A stretch of DNA of 64,000 bases from Novosphingobium sp. Gsoil 351. GTDB taxonomy: Bacteria; Pseudomonadota; Alphaproteobacteria; Sphingomonadales; Sphingomonadaceae. Of this stretch, positions 55,784 through 64,000 are shown piece after piece. The notes below the pieces were generated by a model that saw nothing but the letters and a program-made list of their open reading frames with translations, did no database searches and was not told the origin of the DNA. Numbering within the stretch: position 1 is the first letter of the stretch; each line of letters opens with the position of its first letter. The position numbers and the translations under genes are program-made. The stretch covers positions 372,001-436,000 of the forward strand of contig NZ_CP046120.1 in assembly GCF_009707465.1 (NCBI RefSeq), written 5' to 3'.

Positions 55784-57363
55784 CGACCGCGCGCCGCCCC
55801 ATTCTGGTCCCGGTTCTTGGCGATCAGCTTTCTCGCGGGATCGCCTCGCTGCAAGGACTGACGCCGGGCGATGCGATCATCCTGATGATGGAGGTTTGGG
55901 ACGAGGCGACGTACGTCAGGCATCACCAGCAGAAGATCGTCCTGATCCTTCCAGCGATGCGGCACTTCGCGGTGGAATTGCGTCGCGAGGGCTGGACCGT
56001 CGACTATGTCGAACTCGGCGACCCGGAGAACGCGGGCAGCTTTACCGGCGAGATCGCCCGCGCGGTCGAACGCTGGTCGCCTGCGGCAATCCGCGTGGTC
56101 GAGCCGGGAGAATGGCGGGTCCGGGCGGCGATGGACGAGTGGGCGGACAAGTTCGCGTGTTCTGTCGAGATTCTTTCGGACGACCGCTTCGTCTGTTCGA
56201 TCGGCGCGTTCGCGCAATGGGCGGGCGACCGCGAGCACCTGACGATGGAATTCTTCTATCGCGAGATGCGGCGCAGGACCGGTCTGCTCATGGATGGCGA
56301 CAAGCCCGTCGGCGGCCGCTGGAATCTCGATGCCGAAAACCGCCGCCGCCCGCCCAAGCGCCTGTCCGCGCCGCCGCCACCGCGGTTCGCCCCCGACGCG
56401 ATCACGCGCGAGGTGATGGACTTGGTGCAGCGCACCTTCGGCGATCATTTCGGCGATCTGGCGAGCTTCGCCTGGCCGGTCACGGCGGAGCAGGCCCGGT
56501 CTGCCGCCGATGCCTTCTTCACCGAGCGGCTGACCCTGTTCGGTCCCTACCAGGACGCGATGATCGCCGGGGAGGATGACCTCTATCATTCTCTGCTGTC
56601 GACCAGCATCAATCTCGGCCTGCTCGATCCGCTGGAATTGTGTCGGCGAGCCGAGGCCGAATACCGCGCACGGCGGGCGCCGCTCAATTCGGTCGAGGGG
56701 TTCGTTCGCCAGCTCATCGGCTGGCGCGAATATGTCCGGGGATTCTACTGGCACGAGATGCCTGGGCTTGCCGCGGCCAACGCACTCGATGCGCGCCGCG
56801 CGCTGCCCGAGTTCTACTGGACCGGCGCGACCGACATGCGGTGCATGGCCGATGGTTTGCGCTCGACCCGCGCCGATGCCCACGCGCACCACATCCAGCG
56901 GCTGATGGTGCTGGGCAACTTCGCCCTGCTGGCGGGGATCAGCCCGGCCGAGGTGGCGGACTGGTATCTGGCGGTCTACGCCGATGCCTATGAATGGGTC
57001 GAACTGCCCAACGTGGCGGCGATGATCCTGTTCGCCGACGGTGGCCGGCTGGCGACGCGGCCCTACGCCGCCAGCGGCAATTATATCAACAAGATGAGCG
57101 ACTACTGCGGCGGCTGCCGCTACGACGTGAAGCAGAAAACCGGGCCGGGCGCGTGCCCGTTCAACGCGCTGTATTGGGATTTCATGGCGCGCCATCGCGC
57201 GCGGTTCGAGAGCAACTCGCGGATCGGCCGCCTCTATGGCACATGGGACCGGCTGGGACCCGACCGCCAGCGCGAGTATCGCGACACAGCGCGAAAATTC
57301 CTCGACACGCTGGAACCCGCTCGGGCAGGGTGGGCGCGCACCGAGGGAGAGCCAGAATGTTGA
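55780..57363 (+). CDS. Fe-S-type cryptochrome/photolyase (probable (6-4) photolyase)
   Basis: A 527-aa flavoprotein with a GTG start overlapping the priA stop. The N-terminal alpha/beta antenna domain (PILVPVLGDQLSRGIASL) is of the FeS-BCP/CryPro class, formerly DUF523-like/deoxyribodipyrimidine photolyase-related. The C-terminal helical FAD domain shows VEGFVRQLIGWREYVRGFYW, AHAHHIQRLMVLGNFALLAG and WVELPNVAAMILFADGG. Cluster-binding cysteines: one in MRCMADG and three in CGGCRYDVKQKTGPGACPFN, matching the [4Fe-4S] ligands of PhrB/CryB. Such enzymes use light to repair UV (6-4) photoproducts or act as light receptors. Next to priA, Ada and a GST it fits a DNA-damage neighbourhood. Confidence 0.93.
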   Translation: MTTARRPILVPVLGDQLSRGIASLQGLTPGDAIILMMEVWDEATYVRHHQQKIVLILPAMRHFAVELRREGWTVDYVELGDPENAGSFTGEIARAVERWSPAAIRVVEPGEWRVRAAMDEWADKFACSVEILSDDRFVCSIGAFAQWAGDREHLTMEFFYREMRRRTGLLMDGDKPVGGRWNLDAENRRRPPKRLSAPPPPRFAPDAITREVMDLVQRTFGDHFGDLASFAWPVTAEQARSAADAFFTERLTLFGPYQDAMIAGEDDLYHSLLSTSINLGLLDPLELCRRAEAEYRARRAPLNSVEGFVRQLIGWREYVRGFYWHEMPGLAAANALDARRALPEFYWTGATDMRCMADGLRSTRADAHAHHIQRLMVLGNFALLAGISPAEVADWYLAVYADAYEWVELPNVAAMILFADGGRLATRPYAASGNYINKMSDYCGGCRYDVKQKTGPGACPFNALYWDFMARHRARFESNSRIGRLYGTWDRLGPDRQREYRDTARKFLDTLEPARAGWARTEGEPEC

Positions 57364-57989
57364 CCGTCCACCACCTGCGGATTTCGCAGTCCGAACGCAT
57401 CGTCTGGCTGTGCGAGGAGCTGGGGCTCGATTACGACCTCAAGCTCTACAATCGCCGTGAAGACAATCGGCTCGCGCCCGACGACTACAAGGCGCTCCAC
57501 CCCATGGGCATCGCGCCGGTCATTCAGGACGGCGATCTGGTGCTGGGCGAGAGCGGAGCGATCATCGAATACATCGTCGCCAAACATGGCGGCGGCAGGT
57601 TGGCGCCGGGCGTCGACGACCCCGATTTCGCCGATCATCTGTTCTGGTTCCACTTCGCCAATGCCACCTTCATGACCAACGGGATGATGGCGATCGCGGC
57701 GCAGCAGGCGGGCGCCGCGGAAATGCCGCCGTTCGTCGCCGACCGCACGCAAAAGGCCTGGGCGATGGTCGAGCAGCGGCTTGGCGAGGCGGACTATTTC
57801 GGCGGGCGCCAGCTGACTACGGCGGACATCATGATGGGCTTTCAGCTGACCACCTCGCGCGCATTCAACAATATGTCGATCGACGCGCTGCCCAACCTGA
57901 AGGCCTACCTAAAGCGGATCGGCGAGCGCCCGGCATATCAACGGGCGATGGCGAAGGCCGAACCGGGCATGCCGCCTCGGCTGGACTAA
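57357..57989 (+). CDS. Glutathione S-transferase family protein
   Basis: A 210-aa two-domain GST. The ATG at 57357 overlaps the photolyase end by 7 nt, so translation is coupled. Thioredoxin-like N-domain: HHLRISQSERIVWLCEELGL, with the catalytic Ser/Tyr position near HLRISQSER, the cis-Pro in MGIAPVIQDGD and the glutathione-binding LGESGAIIEYI. The C-domain has the LTTADIMMGFQL capping motif. It conjugates or isomerises electrophiles in the cytosol; the physiological substrate is unknown. Confidence 0.92.
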   Translation: MLTVHHLRISQSERIVWLCEELGLDYDLKLYNRREDNRLAPDDYKALHPMGIAPVIQDGDLVLGESGAIIEYIVAKHGGGRLAPGVDDPDFADHLFWFHFANATFMTNGMMAIAAQQAGAAEMPPFVADRTQKAWAMVEQRLGEADYFGGRQLTTADIMMGFQLTTSRAFNNMSIDALPNLKAYLKRIGERPAYQRAMAKAEPGMPPRLD

Positions 57990-58010
57990 TCCCCCTCCCG
58001 TCTGGGTAGC

Positions 58011-58772
58011 TTAAGAGGCGTAGGGCGGAACCGCGCCGCCCAGCACCGCCGCTGCCTGCTCGCCGAGCCAGACCATCGCCGCGGCCCACGGCTGGTGGCC
58101 GTGGCTAATTCGCGCGACGCCGAGCGCGGCTAGCGCGGCCCGATCGCCGCAGGGCTTCGACCACAGGATATTGACCGGTAGCGGCGAGTCCGCACAGATC
58201 GCGGCGATGCAGCGCGCCTCGGCGAGAAACGGCACGAACAGACCGCCTGCCCCGGCATCGGCATAAGCCCGTGCCCGTTCGAGCGTCGCGGCGACCAGGG
58301 CATCGCCATCGGCTGCAGCGTCGCGGCCCCGAAACACGTCGCAGCGCGCGTTGACGAACAGGCCGGTGGCCGCCGCTGCGCCGATCCGACCCGCCGCCTC
58401 GCCGACCGGCAGCAGCGCCGTCTCGCCGGGCATCCGGTCTTCCATGTTGATCCCGGCGGCCCCGGCGGCGCGCGCCCGCGCAACCGAGCGGCCCACCGCC
58501 GCGGCGTCCGCTCCGTATCCGGCTTCCATGTCGATGCTCACCGGAAGGTCCGTCACGCCGAGAATTTCGCCGAGATTGGCGAGCGCCGCGTCGAGCGACA
58601 GGTTCTCGCCGTCGCTGCTCCCGCGCGCGCAGGCGACGCCAAAGCTGCCGGTGGCAATCGCCCTGGCTCCGGCCGAGGCCACCGCTTTCGCGCTGCCCGC
58701 ATCCCAGATGTTGAACAGCACCAGCGGGTCGCCAGGCACATGGAGCGCGCGCAAGGCTTCGATTTTGTCCAT
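58011..58772 (-). CDS. Isocitrate lyase / PEP mutase family protein
   Basis: A 253-aa TIM-barrel protein. The start at 58772 shares one base with the ada stop (TGATG). N-terminal LVLFNIWDAGSAKAVASAG and later SIDMEAGYG, GINMEDRMPG and VNARCDVF are the family blocks that bind Mg2+ and an oxyacid. The KKCGH catalytic loop of true isocitrate lyases is absent, so it belongs to the PEP-mutase/oxaloacetate-decarboxylase-like branch. Reaction uncertain (C-C or C-P lyase type). Convergent with the GST gene, 21 bp apart. Confidence 0.88.
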   Translation of the reverse strand: MDKIEALRALHVPGDPLVLFNIWDAGSAKAVASAGARAIATGSFGVACARGSSDGENLSLDAALANLGEILGVTDLPVSIDMEAGYGADAAAVGRSVARARAAGAAGINMEDRMPGETALLPVGEAAGRIGAAAATGLFVNARCDVFRGRDAAADGDALVAATLERARAYADAGAGGLFVPFLAEARCIAAICADSPLPVNILWSKPCGDRAALAALGVARISHGHQPWAAAMVWLGEQAAAVLGGAVPPYAS

Positions 58773-59791
58773 CAGGTGCGTTCCCTTTCGAGCAGCTTGC
58801 GCTTGATCTCCAGCCCATAGGCGTACCCGCCCAATCCGCCACCGGTGCGGATCACGCGGTGGCACGGGATCAGCACCGCGACGTTGTTGGCGCCGTTGGC
58901 CGATCCCGCCGCGCGTACCGCCTTGGGCTTGCCGACCGCCGCGGCGAGCTCGGCGTAAGTGCGCGTTTCGCCCGCGGGGATGCGCTGCAATTCTCGCCAG
59001 ACCGCCTCCTGAAAGGCAGTTCCTTTCACGTCGAGCGGGATGTGGCTGAAATCGCCGGGAGTTTCGACCGCGGCGATCACGGTTTTGAGCAGCGCGGCGA
59101 AATCCGCCCCGCCCTCGACCAGCTCGGCCTTGGGAAAGCGCCGCTTGAGCGCCTCGATGCCCTCAGCGAACGACAACCTGCACACCCCCTTGTCGGTCGC
59201 CGCGACCAGCATCCGGCCGAGCGAGGTTGGCACCACCGCCCACCGAATCGTCGTTCCGCGACCGCCGTCGCGCCAGGCCGATGGCGTCATTCCCAGTCGC
59301 TCCCCATTGTCGGCATAGAACCGCGACGGACCCGAATAACCCGCCTCGTAGATCGCGTCGGTCACCCGCCCGCCCCCGCTCAGCGCCTCTCCCGCCCGCT
59401 CGCGGCGCAGTGCGCGCGAATAGGCGGCGGGCGAAAGGCCGGTGGCGCGGGTGAACAGGCGCTGGAAATGCGCGACCGAATAACCCGAGTCCGCCGCCAG
59501 CCCGGCCAGCGCGGGTGGCTCTTCGCTACCCTTGATCGCTTCGATCGCAGCCAGGACCGCACGTTCGTCACGGCTGACGTCGTCTGGCGAACAGCGCAAA
59601 CATGCCCGCAACCCCGCCGCCCGCGCCGCCGCGGTGTCGGCAAAGAAGCGCACGTTCTCGCGCTTTGGTGGACGCGCCGGGCAAGATGGTCGGCAATAGA
59701 TGCCGGTGGTCATAACGCCGGTGACAAACTGCCCGTCGAAGCGGCGATCCTTGGCGGACGCGGCGGCCCAGGCTTCGTCGTCGGCGATCAC
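58772..59791 (-). CDS. ada: Ada-type DNA repair methyltransferase / transcription activator
   Basis: A 339-aa three-part protein. Residues 1-75: zinc domain with C33, C37, C64 and C67 (IYCRPSCPAR, ACLRCSP); C33 would take methyl groups from phosphotriesters. Residues about 80-180: AraC-type helix-turn-helix (LAADSGYSVAHFQRLFTRAT, AIYEAGYSGPSRFYAD). C-terminal O6-methylguanine methyltransferase: GTAFQEAVWRELQRIPAGET and the acceptor in IPCHRVIR. When methylated it should activate its own and other alkylation-repair genes. It sits in a coupled operon: its start overlaps the DUF1203 stop by 4 nt and its stop overlaps the PEP-mutase-like gene. Confidence 0.95.
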   Translation of the reverse strand: MIADDEAWAAASAKDRRFDGQFVTGVMTTGIYCRPSCPARPPKRENVRFFADTAAARAAGLRACLRCSPDDVSRDERAVLAAIEAIKGSEEPPALAGLAADSGYSVAHFQRLFTRATGLSPAAYSRALRRERAGEALSGGGRVTDAIYEAGYSGPSRFYADNGERLGMTPSAWRDGGRGTTIRWAVVPTSLGRMLVAATDKGVCRLSFAEGIEALKRRFPKAELVEGGADFAALLKTVIAAVETPGDFSHIPLDVKGTAFQEAVWRELQRIPAGETRTYAELAAAVGKPKAVRAAGSANGANNVAVLIPCHRVIRTGGGLGGYAYGLEIKRKLLERERT

Positions 59792-60264
59792 GATGCTTCT
59801 CCGTGGCGTTCGATCCGCGCTGCGAAGCAGCCATGCGCAGCGTTATGGGCGTCAATATAGGCGATCGCGGGATCAGCGAACAGGTCGCGGATCGCGGCAT
59901 CGGCCGCATCGGGGGGCGCGAGCCTTGCGTCGCGCAGCATGCCTTCCGCATCGAACCCGCGAAGACCGAGCGAACGACCTTCGAATACGGGCGGAACGGC
60001 ATCAATATAAGAAGCCTGCTCCACGGCGTCCCGAACGTAGATCGCATAGGCGCTTCGATACGGCGTCTCCACATCGTGGCTGGTGTGGTGGAGCAAAATC
60101 AGCTCGTCACCCTTGCGGGCATCTTCGAGGCTGATGCGGCAAGGATAGCCCTTGTCCGCCAACGCCCGGACGCGGCGGGCATTGCGCGCGGCCAGACCCG
60201 CGTCATCGAGCTCGAAAAGGTCGGCGAACGGCCGTGGGTCGAGTCCAGCTATCTGGTAGCTCAT
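59788..60264 (-). CDS. DUF1203 family protein
   Basis: A 158-aa cytosolic protein of a conserved uncharacterised family. The start is at the ATG at 60264 (MSYQIAGLDPRPFADLFEL), preceded by GGAGACAACC; the frame upstream is spurious. Conserved pieces: YPCRISLEDARKGDELILLHH, TPYRSAYAIYVRD and AHNAAHGCFAARIE near the end, which look like a small beta-rich domain. The stop overlaps the ada start (ATGA), so it heads an apparent operon DUF1203-ada-PEP-mutase-like. Role unknown; an alkylation-damage link is suggested only by position. Confidence 0.88.
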   Translation of the reverse strand: MSYQIAGLDPRPFADLFELDDAGLAARNARRVRALADKGYPCRISLEDARKGDELILLHHTSHDVETPYRSAYAIYVRDAVEQASYIDAVPPVFEGRSLGLRGFDAEGMLRDARLAPPDAADAAIRDLFADPAIAYIDAHNAAHGCFAARIERHGEAS

Positions 60265-60362
60265 GGTTGTCTCCTGCTTGGTCAGGGCCGAATACTGCAG
60301 CAGCGCTCCACCGGCGTCCCGCGGCTTGCGGTCAATATCGTGAGTGCCGTAGGACGCCGGGG

Positions 60363-61898
60363 ATGACCCTAATCCTACGTCTCCTGATTGCCTTGGCCTC
60401 ACTCGCCGCAGCCCCCCTCGCCCTTGCCGAACCCGCCGACATTGCCGCCGCCAGCCGTGGGGTGGTGCGCGTCGTGCTCGTCGCCAAGGACGGCGAAAGT
60501 GTACAGTACGTCGGCCACGGTTCGGGCTTCGCGGTGACGCCGACGCTGGTGGTGACCAACGCCCACGTCGTGGCCGACGCTCGCAATGCCGATACCATGC
60601 TGATCGGCGTCGTCCCATCGGAGGGGACCAGCGGCTATCTTGCCAAAGTCATCGCGTACAGTCCGCGCAACGACCTGGCGCTGCTGCGGCTGATAGACAA
60701 GGGCACGATCCCCGCGCTGACCCTGTTTCCCGGAGCGGTAGACGACGGCAGCGAGGTCTATGCGGTGGGTTATCCCGGCAATGTCGATCTCGCCCAGGGA
60801 CTGAGCCTGGCCGAGATCGTCGAGCCGCAATCGGCGGTGAAGACGCGCGGCTATATTTCCGCAGGCCGCTCGTCGCGTCAGTTCGAGACACTGCTTCATA
60901 CCGCGCCGGTGGGCAGCGGCAACAGCGGCGGGCCGCTGCTCGATTCGTGCGGGCGGGTGATCGGGGTCAACAGTTTCGGGACATTGTCCGAAGGCGCGGA
61001 TTCGGAGTTCTACTTCGCGGTGTCGCTGCGCGAGGTCATCGGCTTCCTGCGCGAAGCGGGTGTCACCCCGCGAATCGCTGGAATGCCGTGCCGCAGCTTG
61101 GCCGAACTCGATCGCGCCGAGAGCCAGCGCCTAGCCAGCGAGCAGGCGCAAAGCGACGCCCAGGCCCGGCGACAGAGCGCGGCCGGCGAAAAGTCTCGCG
61201 CCGAAGCCCAACGTCGCGCCGAACTCGCGGTTATCGCCGAGCGCGAGAACGCTATGGCGCTGGCGGCGCTGCTGCTGGTTGCCGCGCTGGCGGCCGGAGG
61301 TGTCGCGTTCGTGGTCGAGCAGCGCGGCGACCGGCGGATGGCGCTGATCGCGGGCGGCGCCGGTGTCGCGCTTGTTCTGGTGGCGATCGTGGCGTGGCTG
61401 CTGCGCCCGCCCTTGGAATCGATCGACGAGCGGGCCGCCGCCAGCCTTTCCAGCGCCGAACCCCGGGCGGCCGCGGCGACATCGGCACAAGCTGACGCGG
61501 GTGCCTTCGTCTGCGTGTTCGACCCCGCCCGCAGCCGCGCGACGGTTTCCGAAGTCGCCGACGTCCAACTGGCGTGGAGCGCCGGGGGCTGCGTCAACGG
61601 ACGAACCCAATACGGCCTCGCCAACGACGGCTGGTCTCGCGTGTTGGCGCCCAACGATGAGGCGACGGTTTCGGTCAACCGCTATGATCCAGCGACGCGG
61701 ACCTACCAGGCCGAGCGGTTCCTGCTCGGGCTCGAGGCGATGAACGCCGCGCGCGATGCAAGGTCTGCGATGAAGGCCCCGGCTTGCGGCGTGGACGAAG
61801 CCACCGCGCGCGAATTCGGTGCGGGGTTGCAATCGATCAAGGCGCTACTCCCGCCGCACCCGAATGAGCGTCTCGTATATAAGTGTCAGCCGAGATGA
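60363..61898 (+). CDS. Membrane-linked trypsin-like serine protease with coiled coil
   Basis: A 511-aa protein. Signal peptide 1-22 (LIALASLAAAPLALA). Residues 25-240: trypsin-like protease with the complete triad H68 (TNAHVV), D104 (RNDLALL) and S188 (GSGNSGGP). No PDZ domain follows. Residues about 255-305 form a charged helical or coiled-coil stretch (SQRLASEQAQSDAQARRQ). Two membrane helices at about 306-330 and 337-360. The last 110 residues (FVCVFDPARSRATVSEV, VSVNRYDPATRTYQAERF) are a separate domain I do not recognise. DegP/HtrA-like catalytic part but an unusual architecture; a periplasmic protease tethered to the inner membrane is likely. Convergent with the dienelactone hydrolase gene. 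Confidence 0.87.
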   Translation: MTLILRLLIALASLAAAPLALAEPADIAAASRGVVRVVLVAKDGESVQYVGHGSGFAVTPTLVVTNAHVVADARNADTMLIGVVPSEGTSGYLAKVIAYSPRNDLALLRLIDKGTIPALTLFPGAVDDGSEVYAVGYPGNVDLAQGLSLAEIVEPQSAVKTRGYISAGRSSRQFETLLHTAPVGSGNSGGPLLDSCGRVIGVNSFGTLSEGADSEFYFAVSLREVIGFLREAGVTPRIAGMPCRSLAELDRAESQRLASEQAQSDAQARRQSAAGEKSRAEAQRRAELAVIAERENAMALAALLLVAALAAGGVAFVVEQRGDRRMALIAGGAGVALVLVAIVAWLLRPPLESIDERAAASLSSAEPRAAAATSAQADAGAFVCVFDPARSRATVSEVADVQLAWSAGGCVNGRTQYGLANDGWSRVLAPNDEATVSVNRYDPATRTYQAERFLLGLEAMNAARDARSAMKAPACGVDEATAREFGAGLQSIKALLPPHPNERLVYKCQPR

Positions 61899-61910
61899 GC
61901 TTCCCAATCA

Positions 61911-61927
61911 CCGCTCGAAACGAGCGG
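61911..61927. terminator. Hairpin between convergent genes
   Basis: CCGCTCG (61911-61917), loop AAA, CGAGCGG (61921-61927): a perfect 7-bp stem between the serine protease and dienelactone hydrolase stops, flanked by CTTCCC/GGGAAG. Without T-tracts it is a modest bidirectional terminator or a REP-like repeat. Confidence 0.55.
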
Positions 61928-61943
61928 GAAGGGATGAACCGCG

Positions 61944-62624
61944 CTAACCCCCGCAAGCCTTGAACAGCGCGAGCGTGCGTTCCAAAGCCAGATCCGCGCT
62001 CGGCGGGTGGTAATCCTTGCGCCGATCCGAGTTGAACCCATGGCCCGCCTCGTAGACGAAGATCTGCGCAGTCGGGTGCTGCTTCTCGATCAGCTTCTCC
62101 ACCTCCGCAAAATCGACCATCGTATCGAACTGGGCGAAGTGGCAGATCGTCGCGCAGAGCGGCGGGTCGTCGGCAAAGCGGGTGGCGATGATGCCACCGT
62201 AATAGCACGACGCCGCCGCCAGATCGGGGCTGGTCTGCGCCATCCGCCAGGCGACCGAGCCGCCGAAGCAGTAGCCGACGATGAACACCGGCCCGCCACG
62301 CCCCTTGAGCCAGTCGATGCAGACTTGCGTATCGCGCAGGCCCTGCTCCCAATCGTGTTCTTGCTTGGCGATCGCCACCGCGCGTTCCCAGTCGGGACCG
62401 GTATACCCCAGAGCGCATCCGGGCTCGATCCGGTCGAACAGCCCCGGGCTAAGGACCTCGTAGCCCTCGCTCGCGTACTCGTCGCATAACTCGCGGATGT
62501 GTTCTGTGACCCCGAAGATTTCCTGGATGAGCACCAGCCCGCCTCGCCGTTGGTCCTCGGGTACCGCGTGATAAACGGGCAACGAATGGCCGTCGTCCAT
62601 GTCGATGTGGATCGTTTCGCCCAT
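61944..62624 (-). CDS. Dienelactone hydrolase family protein
   Basis: A 226-aa alpha/beta hydrolase. The start at 62624 ([18 protein letters not shown]) follows an AGGAGG site. The family nucleophile Cys sits in [11 protein letters not shown]; the oxyanion residue Glu in IQEIFGV and the final catalytic His in EAGHGFN are present, with an acid in the preceding region. Family enzymes open dienelactone to maleylacetate in chlorocatechol degradation, but most chromosomal copies have unknown esterase-type roles. Cytosolic. Single gene, divergent from atpH. Confidence 0.92.
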   Translation of the reverse strand: MGETIHIDMDDGHSLPVYHAVPEDQRRGGLVLIQEIFGVTEHIRELCDEYASEGYEVLSPGLFDRIEPGCALGYTGPDWERAVAIAKQEHDWEQGLRDTQVCIDWLKGRGGPVFIVGYCFGGSVAWRMAQTSPDLAAASCYYGGIIATRFADDPPLCATICHFAQFDTMVDFAEVEKLIEKQHPTAQIFVYEAGHGFNSDRRKDYHPPSADLALERTLALFKACGG

Positions 62625-62808
62625 CTCTTCGCGACCTCCTGCTCGATACCCTGCACCCGTCCTTCGCCTATCTTGCAATGCAGCACAATGGCCGCTATGC
62701 GCGCCCCCGACGACGGGCCGCAGCGCCGATTTCGGCTGCCGCATCCTGGCCCTCGACCAGCAATGGTGCCGGAAACGGGGCCAGTCTTCCGATAGGGGAA
62801 TTTTGCGC

Positions 62809-64000
<1,192 letters not shown>

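Overview
The window is a GC-rich chromosomal segment that looks like an alphaproteobacterium, most likely a member of the Sphingomonadales. The clues are the priA / atpH / atpA neighbourhood, CobT, the DUF2490 and DUF1203 proteins, cysS, short palindromic intergenic repeats of the kind common in sphingomonads, and many 1-4 nt translational overlaps (ATGA, GTGA, TGATG). This assignment is an inference from family content; no 16S gene is present.

Layout. 1-4.65 kb: a small catabolic-looking group (two NTF2/SnoaL-like proteins, an SDR oxidoreductase, a carboxymuconolactone-decarboxylase-like protein and an acyl-CoA synthetase that carries a one-base frameshift in a G run). 4.83-6.25 kb: an IS256-family element with imperfect terminal inverted repeats and an 8-bp target duplication, inserted in a degenerate helix-turn-helix reading frame. 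6.3-9.7 kb: remnant of an integrative/satellite-like element (tyrosine integrase, unknown protein, AlpA regulator, winged-helix primase-like protein, and about 0.75 kb with no convincing gene). 10.1-11.9 kb: a metallo-beta-lactamase-fold / pseudo-receiver / GAF fusion protein.

11.9-25.3 kb and 32.2-49.6 kb hold the striking part: two paralogous two-partner-secretion (TPS) operons on the minus strand. Cluster 1 is tpsB-tpsA-CHAT, translationally coupled. Cluster 2 is CHAT, CHASE2-adenylate cyclase, two FecR-like exported proteins, tpsB and tpsA. The TpsA proteins are enormous (2839 and about 2919 aa), Gly/Ala/Ser/Thr-rich and repetitive, and both end with a CX6C pair. The CHAT (caspase/separase-like) proteins have signal peptides and intact His/Cys dyads, so a caspase-like protease is predicted outside the cytoplasm and genetically tied to a giant surface protein, with a sensor cyclase of the class IIIb type in the larger operon. 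I read this as an exported protease / surface filament / cAMP-signalling module of unknown function.

The two clusters are separated by 25.4-32.2 kb of metabolic and housekeeping genes (TauE/SafE permease, aldehyde dehydrogenase, acetolactate-synthase-like TPP enzyme, D-2-hydroxyacid dehydrogenase, cysS). 49.7-64 kb: nitroreductase, cobT, transaldolase-like aldolase, DUF2490 protein, priA, an Fe-S type photolyase, GST, PEP-mutase-like protein, Ada, DUF1203 protein, a membrane-linked trypsin-like protease, dienelactone hydrolase, atpH and the start of atpA (cut by the window end). No tRNA, rRNA or CRISPR array was found.
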